Part shown: in pieces, positions 60,081-64,000 of the stretch
Layout of the letters: each line of letters starts with the position of its first letter
Numbering within the stretch: position 1 is the first letter of the stretch
Source of the DNA: Chryseobacterium sp. SN22
GTDB taxonomy: Bacteria; Bacteroidota; Bacteroidia; Flavobacteriales; Weeksellaceae
Length of the DNA stretch: 64,000 nt
Reading direction: 5' to 3'
Assembly (NCBI RefSeq): GCF_008329705.1
Contig: NZ_VTSX01000012.1
Span: 62,001 to 126,000, forward strand
Program-made: the position numbers and the translations under genes
The notes under the pieces: generated by a model
Database searches by the model: none
Seen by the model: the letters and a program-made list of their open reading frames with translations, nothing else
What the model was told of the DNA's origin: nothing

Positions 60081-60088
60081 CAAAATTA
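60081..60088 (-). promoter_or_regulatory. -7 element TAATTTTG of the glutaminyl cyclase pair
   Basis: Perfect minus-strand TAnnTTTG, 22 nt before the ATG of copy 2; it lies on the stop codon of the relic frame upstream. Confidence 0.5.
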
Positions 60089-60265
60089 GCAAAATTTATC
60101 CCTCCAAGCTAATTTCATCGTCGGGTTCACCAAATTGTACTGATCGCGGTTATAATTGAAGTCAAAAACATTCCTGTTCCCCAGCTGAAAAAGACAGATT
60201 CTGTTCGATTTGATCTGGATTGCGTCTATTAAAAAGAGTCTAAAAAACTGTTTATCCGCTTTTAT
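60086..60265 (-). pseudogene. C-terminal relic of an outer-membrane-type protein
   Basis: A minus-strand open stretch of about 59 codons without start ends RNVFDFNYNRDQYNLVNPTM, then KLAWRDKFC and a stop. Alternating aromatic and polar residues look like the last strands of a beta-barrel. Nothing coding could be followed upstream toward 60440, so it appears to be a leftover. Low certainty on identity; the reading frame itself is clear. Confidence 0.4.
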
Positions 60266-60441
60266 CTATAGGTTGATCCTATTTTTAATTATTTTCTATT
60301 GTAAATTTTCATATCCCACTCAAGAATATTTTAATAAAAAACAGACTCCTGGGGTTTTATATTAAAAGGAAAGACTTCAGCATCCAGCTTCCCTATTCCA
60401 GCCTATCAATCTGGTTTCTCTGCAGGTACACGTTATTGTAC

Positions 60442-61119
60442 TTAATCTTTCGTAAACGGGATGTTATTGTAGAAGCCGATCTGGATCTGGCCGCGGTTTT
60501 TATTTTCCTGGATCTGGTTCATGTAGCCGGCTTCGATCCTCATATTTTTGTTAATGACATACCCTAATGCGCCATACACCCTGTTCCGGTCGAAAACCGG
60601 GCTGTCCAGATGAAGGAAAATTTCATTATACACCGATGCGTAGAACGTCTTAGGCAGCATTTCCTTATTGTTAATCGGAATATTCAGATTTAAATAATAC
60701 CTGAACCTCATCCTGAAATCGTCCTCCATGATTCGTTCTTCCAGGCGATAACGGTGCTGGATATTGAACCTTCCGAATTTCTGTTTGGTAATGTACTGCT
60801 GAAAGATCCGATGCTCAATATTTTCCGTTTTTTCGCCGTTTACGTAAGGCTTGCTTAAGATAAAGCCATATCCTACCAAAACATTATTGTTGTTCTCGGT
60901 CAGGTCATACCCGATGCCGGTACGGACCAGCAACTGTTCCAGGTCTCCGACGGCATCAAAATTCCGGTATTGGATTTCGTTGTGGAAGTTTAGTTTTTTA
61001 CTGATTTTATTGTTTCCAAAATACATATACCATGCGCCAAGATCATTTTTCTGTGCCTGCAAAACTGTTGCCGCCACCGTAAAAAGTCCCAAAACCGTTT
61101 TTTTAACCGTATTCCTCAT
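60442..61119 (-). CDS. DUF2490 outer-membrane beta-barrel protein
   Basis: 225 residues with a signal peptide (LGLFTVAATVLQAQ). The pattern LGAWYMYFGNNKISKKLNFH, EIQYRNF, QYITKQKFGRFNIQHRYRLE, FRMRFRYYLNLNIPIN and FYASVYNEIFLHL, ending MRIEAGYMNQIQ and IQIGFYNNI, is that of DUF2490 barrels. About ten to twelve strands in the outer membrane; function unknown. A TAAATTTG element lies at 61149..61156 on the minus strand. Confidence 0.85.
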   Translation of the reverse strand: MRNTVKKTVLGLFTVAATVLQAQKNDLGAWYMYFGNNKISKKLNFHNEIQYRNFDAVGDLEQLLVRTGIGYDLTENNNNVLVGYGFILSKPYVNGEKTENIEHRIFQQYITKQKFGRFNIQHRYRLEERIMEDDFRMRFRYYLNLNIPINNKEMLPKTFYASVYNEIFLHLDSPVFDRNRVYGALGYVINKNMRIEAGYMNQIQENKNRGQIQIGFYNNIPFTKD

Positions 61120-61148
61120 TGTTTATTATTCATATCTATCGTTACCAA

Positions 61149-61156
61149 CAAATTTA
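61149..61156 (-). promoter_or_regulatory. -7 element TAAATTTG of the DUF2490 gene
   Basis: Perfect minus-strand TAnnTTTG, 30 nt before the start codon. Confidence 0.5.
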
Positions 61157-61265
61157 ATAATTTAAATCAATAACAACAACCATAATGATTTGCATGCCAG
61201 AATGGATACAATGGGATTAAAAAATAAAACTGAAAATCCCGTCAGTTTAGGAATATACCTTTAGA

Positions 61266-61715
61266 TTAAGGATGTTGCTGCATTTTTGAAGGATCATCAT
61301 AATTGACCATCCAGTTAATGCCGAACTGATCGGTAAACATTCCGAAATAGGCACCCCAGAAGGTTTCCGAGAGCGGCATGGTTATTCTACCGCCTGCTGA
61401 AAGTCCGTTAAACAGACGGTCTGCTTCTTCTTTTGATTCCGCATTGATAGAAATGGAAAAATTATTTCCCATAACAAGGTGGGCAGCGTGATCACATCCT
61501 GCATCGCTTCCCATCAGGATGGTTTCCTGTGAAATCGGAAGGGTAACGTGCATAATTTTGTCCCGGTCTTCTTTTTTCACTTCCTGGCTTTCCGCCGGAG
61601 GCATTTCCCCGAAAGTTCCGATATAAGGATATTCGCCGCCGAAAACCGATTTGTAGAAATCGAAAGCTTCCCGGCAGTTTCCGTTGAAGGTAAGGTAGAC
61701 ATTTACTGTTGCCAT
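61266..61715 (-). CDS. VOC-superfamily protein, PhnB-like
   Basis: 149 residues. VNVYLTFNGNCREAFDFYKS is the first beta-alpha-beta module start, followed by HVTLPISQETILMGSDA and a second module with NFSISINAESKEEADRLFNG, then FWGAYFGMFTDQFGINWMVN. This is the PhnB/3-demethylubiquinone-methyltransferase-like branch of the VOC fold, mostly of unknown function. Cytoplasmic. 43 bp from the other VOC gene on the same strand; possibly one transcript. Confidence 0.85.
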   Translation of the reverse strand: MATVNVYLTFNGNCREAFDFYKSVFGGEYPYIGTFGEMPPAESQEVKKEDRDKIMHVTLPISQETILMGSDAGCDHAAHLVMGNNFSISINAESKEEADRLFNGLSAGGRITMPLSETFWGAYFGMFTDQFGINWMVNYDDPSKMQQHP

Positions 61716-61757
61716 AAGATGATTTGTTTTAAGGTTTAGATAAAGTTTAGTTTATCG

Positions 61758-62129
61758 TTAACGGTGCTGATCGATCAGGATCATGTTTCCGTCCGGGTCT
61801 TTGAGGTAAATATGTTCAGCGCCGGAAGTGGTTTCGTCCGCGTCTTTTAACAGTTCGATCCCCTGTTCTTTTAATTTTTTCTGAATATCGCGGACATCAT
61901 CAAAAACTTCAATGTTCCGGGCATTCTGGTCCCAGCCGGGATTGAAAGTTAGCATATTGCCATCAAACATCGCCTGGAAAAGACCGATGATGTGATCTCC
62001 GTTTTTCATGATGAGATAATTCTGCTCCATCGCGCCGCCCATTTCGCTGAACCCTAATTTTTCATAAAAGTCTTTCGATTTCTGAAGGTCTTTTACACTT
62101 AAACTGATTGAAAATGCTCCTAATTTCAT
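61758..62129 (-). CDS. VOC-family protein (glyoxalase/bleomycin-resistance fold)
   Basis: 123 residues from MKLGAFSISLSVKDLQKSKD; an upstream ATG four codons earlier (62141) is possible. LSVKDLQKSKDFYEKLGFSE and NIEVFDDVRDIQKKLKEQGI are the two half-modules, and AEHIYLKDPDGNMILIDQ is the usual C-terminal block. The metal-site glutamate may be absent at the end (LIDQHR). Likely a small binding or lyase protein; substrate unknown. Confidence 0.85.
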   Translation of the reverse strand: MKLGAFSISLSVKDLQKSKDFYEKLGFSEMGGAMEQNYLIMKNGDHIIGLFQAMFDGNMLTFNPGWDQNARNIEVFDDVRDIQKKLKEQGIELLKDADETTSGAEHIYLKDPDGNMILIDQHR

Positions 62130-62153
62130 GCTGCTGTTCAATTTATTATTTAA

Positions 62154-62624
62154 CTACCGGTTTTTAATCCATGTTTTGAAGTCCATGGTTCCGTCATAGC
62201 TTTTCCAGTCGCCGGTAAGTTCGATCTCCTGATTTTCTACCTTTTCGGTATCTTTATTCCAACGGAAGGTATAGACGAACTTTCCTTTGAAAATCCCGGA
62301 ATGCTTTCCCTTGTTTTCTTCCGCCAGCTCATATTCTCCGAAAACAATCCCTTTTTTACGGGTATCTTTATATTTGGTAATGGTAAATTTCCCTTCAAAT
62401 TTTGCATAGACTTTGTCCACAAGCGTATAGCCCGAAACGAAATATTCCTGGTCGTTTTTCCTGTTCTGCTCGGAAATATCGATTTTCAGTTTGATTTCCT
62501 GATCCTGATTACCGATAGTGCCGGTGTAGGCTTTGCTGTTGTTCAGCCACACGTTGGAAATATCCGGCATCTGCGCGAAGGTAAGTCCTGAAAGAAGGAC
62601 AAAAAGTAATAAAAGTTTTTTCAT
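62154..62624 (-). CDS. Small exported protein, unknown function
   Basis: 156 residues with a signal peptide (LLLLFVLLSGLTFAQ). The mature part is strand-rich: NNSKAYTGTIGNQDQEIKLK, YFVSGYTLVDKVYAKFEGKF, KGKHSGIFKGKFVYTF and LTGDWKSYDGTMDFKTWIKN. It is the intact paralogue of the broken gene directly upstream. Probably periplasmic. No family recognised. Confidence 0.7.
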   Translation of the reverse strand: MKKLLLLFVLLSGLTFAQMPDISNVWLNNSKAYTGTIGNQDQEIKLKIDISEQNRKNDQEYFVSGYTLVDKVYAKFEGKFTITKYKDTRKKGIVFGEYELAEENKGKHSGIFKGKFVYTFRWNKDTEKVENQEIELTGDWKSYDGTMDFKTWIKNR

Positions 62625-62636
62625 AATCGATTGTTT

Positions 62637-63157
62637 TTATTTAAATACCACTTTGGAAATATCTTTCGGAACAAAGTTCGCCCACCAGACCTCGAAGTCC
62701 AGCGTCCCCTGATAGCTTTTCTATTTTCCTTTGAAAGTAACAGTAGCCCGGCTGTCCTTCGTTATGAGTCTGGCCATCTGCATCCTTGCTTTCCCGGTAA
62801 AGATCCCGGAATGTTTGCCGGAACCCCATTCCTTCATGATAAAATCGGCAAATACCAGCATCTCATCCGGCGCATGGTTTACATTAAATCTCCGGGTGAA
62901 GGTAATTTCCCCTGAAAAATCGGATTTTGCACCTGCCGCTTCAGAATATCCCGAAACTAAATACTGTTCAGGCTTATCGGGATTTTTGACGGCCTTTTCA
63001 ATCTGCAATTTAATTTCCGCTTTTTCCGTGGAAATCTCACCATAAAAAGGCGTTTTGCCGTTCAGTAAAAAAAACTGAAATCCTCATTTTTTAACGGAAA
63101 TTCCTTTACTTGTGCGAAAGAAAGCGAAAAGGCAAAAACTGTGGGAAATAATAGCAT
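62637..63157 (-). pseudogene. Broken paralogue of the exported protein
   Basis: Starting at ATG 63157, MLLFPTVFAFSLSFAQ is a signal peptide. After NEDF the frame shifts at a run of eight T on the minus strand (about 63067-63074), and the correct continuation LLNGKTPFYGEISTEKAEIK is in another frame. Near the end, TFKGK is followed by TAG where the intact paralogue has a Trp codon (GDWKSY), then KSYQGTLDFEVWWANF to a stop at 62637. So it carries one homopolymer frameshift and one nonsense change. The frameshift could be a sequencing error; the stop is less likely to be. Confidence 0.85.
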
Positions 63158-63169
63158 CAGTTTGTCATA

Positions 63170-63625
63170 TCAAACACCGAATTGGGCAAGGTGATGATTG
63201 AGGTGCTTGGCAAACATATTGTTCCATTCCCCGGCCTTTAGTTTTCCGAAAGAAAAAGATTCCTTACCGTCGAAAGCCGATGTACCCAGCTGCTGGGTTT
63301 TCTGGATGAATCCGATCAGCCTCTTCTTTTCTTCGTTAAAATTTTTACGGTCCGAAATAATAAACTGCGGGGCCGTCGGCCCGTTCTGCGTGTACGCTTT
63401 CTCGCCGACTACTTTGGGCTTTACGAAATTTTTCAGGATGAATTTTGCGATAGCTCCCGGTTTCTTGTGTTTTTCGGGTTCATAGACCATCTCGTACGAT
63501 ACGTTGCAGTGGGCCAGCATCTGATCTACCGTCATTTTCCCCCACAGTCCCTGAGTTTCCGGGGTAAGCCTGTTAATCCTTTCAATGTAATGTTGAGCAT
63601 CTTTTGCGTCAAAAACGTTTTCCAT
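63170..63625 (-). CDS. DUF1569 protein, DinB-like fold
   Basis: 151 residues. YIERINRLTPETQGLWGKMT, then QMLAHCNVSYEMVY with the conserved His of the DinB-like metal site, and HLNHHLAQFGV at the end with two further His, match the DUF1569 family. These are putative metal-dependent thiol transferase-like four-helix bundles with no known substrate. A TATATTTG element is at 63649..63656 on the minus strand. The spacer from 63657 to the window end holds no gene I can support. Confidence 0.85.
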   Translation of the reverse strand: MENVFDAKDAQHYIERINRLTPETQGLWGKMTVDQMLAHCNVSYEMVYEPEKHKKPGAIAKFILKNFVKPKVVGEKAYTQNGPTAPQFIISDRKNFNEEKKRLIGFIQKTQQLGTSAFDGKESFSFGKLKAGEWNNMFAKHLNHHLAQFGV

Positions 63626-63648
63626 AGTTTTATCTGAATGTTGAAAGA

Positions 63649-63656
63649 CAAATATA
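63649..63656 (-). promoter_or_regulatory. -7 element TATATTTG of the DUF1569 gene
   Basis: Perfect minus-strand TAnnTTTG, 24 nt before the ATG. Confidence 0.5.
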
Positions 63657-63964
63657 TCAGTTTTTCCATACAGAATCTACATGAAATTAATTTTGTTTTT
63701 TGAATTGATATTTGGGATTGAAAGGCTGAAAGAAAGATGCCGGATGCTGGACGTTTCCTCCGCTCAATATCATAACCGATTAAGATCTTATGAAAACCAG
63801 GCTCCGTTTTTTTATCCTCCTCGCTCCGTAGGAGCAATACCGGCTCAGGATGACATTGCCCATTTCTATTGATATTTAAATATTATATTTACACCGAACC
63901 CACATTATTATAAGATCCGTTAGATGACTATTCTATTGATGCACTGCCGGAAAAAACACTTTAA

Positions 63965-63994
63965 GAAAGTCCGGCTTTCTTTAAAACTTTTTTT
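63965..63994 (+). terminator. Possible terminator hairpin at the window end
   Basis: AAGAAAG, TCCGG loop, CTTTCTT, then AAAACTTTTTTTG. No gene that it would end is visible in the last 375 bp, so the call is tentative. Confidence 0.3.
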
Positions 63995-64000
63995 GAAAAC

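Noticed and set aside
63924..64000. An open frame from an ATG at 63924 running to the window end
   Set aside because: Only 25 codons are visible, mostly basic residues, and it runs into a terminator-like hairpin; not enough to call a gene.

Overview
The window looks like a chromosomal segment of a flavobacterium close to Chryseobacterium (Bacteroidota, Weeksellaceae). Signs of this are a SusC/SusD pair, a very large protein with a type IX secretion (type B) sorting tail, a PER/CGA/CIA-like class A beta-lactamase, A-rich leaders in place of Shine-Dalgarno sites, and many TAnnTTTG promoter -7 elements. No rRNA, tRNA, CRISPR array, prophage or transposase gene was recognised. All family calls are by reading and recall, not by search.

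Layout. 0-5.7 kb is an accessory region: the end of an NAD(P)-binding gene, a ParE-type toxin-antitoxin pair, three tandem copies of an XRE regulator separated by repeat-filled spacers with remnants of further copies, and an AT-rich stretch with an SH3-type lipoprotein and an orphan ParA-type ATPase. 5.7-16.9 kb holds hutU, the giant type IX-sorted protein, a 2-hydroxyacid dehydrogenase, pcm and a Gfo/Idh/MocA oxidoreductase. 16.9-24.1 kb has a decayed TonB-like gene, a GH5 glucanase, a class A beta-lactamase, hydroxybutyryl-CoA dehydrogenase and small envelope proteins. 24.4-29.7 kb has the core genes pheT, dnaN and dgkA plus an SGNH hydrolase.

29.7-33.6 kb is the most unusual part: a tightly packed three-gene operon of a four-helix membrane protein with a predicted periplasmic domain, a soluble GTPase, and a coiled-coil protein with one membrane helix. 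A barstar-like gene follows it. It resembles the GTPase-centred conflict or signalling modules described in bacteria and is the best candidate for a little-known system. 33.7-43 kb holds purL, purB, a WG-repeat protein, an AraC regulator and an iron-type alcohol dehydrogenase.

43.4-54.0 kb is a polysaccharide utilisation locus: SusC, SusD, two GH144-type lipoproteins, an alpha/beta hydrolase and a GH3 beta-glucosidase. Its likely substrate is beta-1,2-glucan. The surface SusCD complex would bind and import oligosaccharides, the GH144 lipoproteins would cut the polymer, and the periplasmic GH3 would release glucose. 54.8-64 kb holds small housekeeping and envelope genes, including tandem glutaminyl cyclase paralogues, two VOC proteins, and a secreted protein next to its pseudogenised paralogue.

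Intergenic space is rich in short interspersed repeats. At least five families can be told apart by eye. Several coincide with terminators or lie next to promoters.
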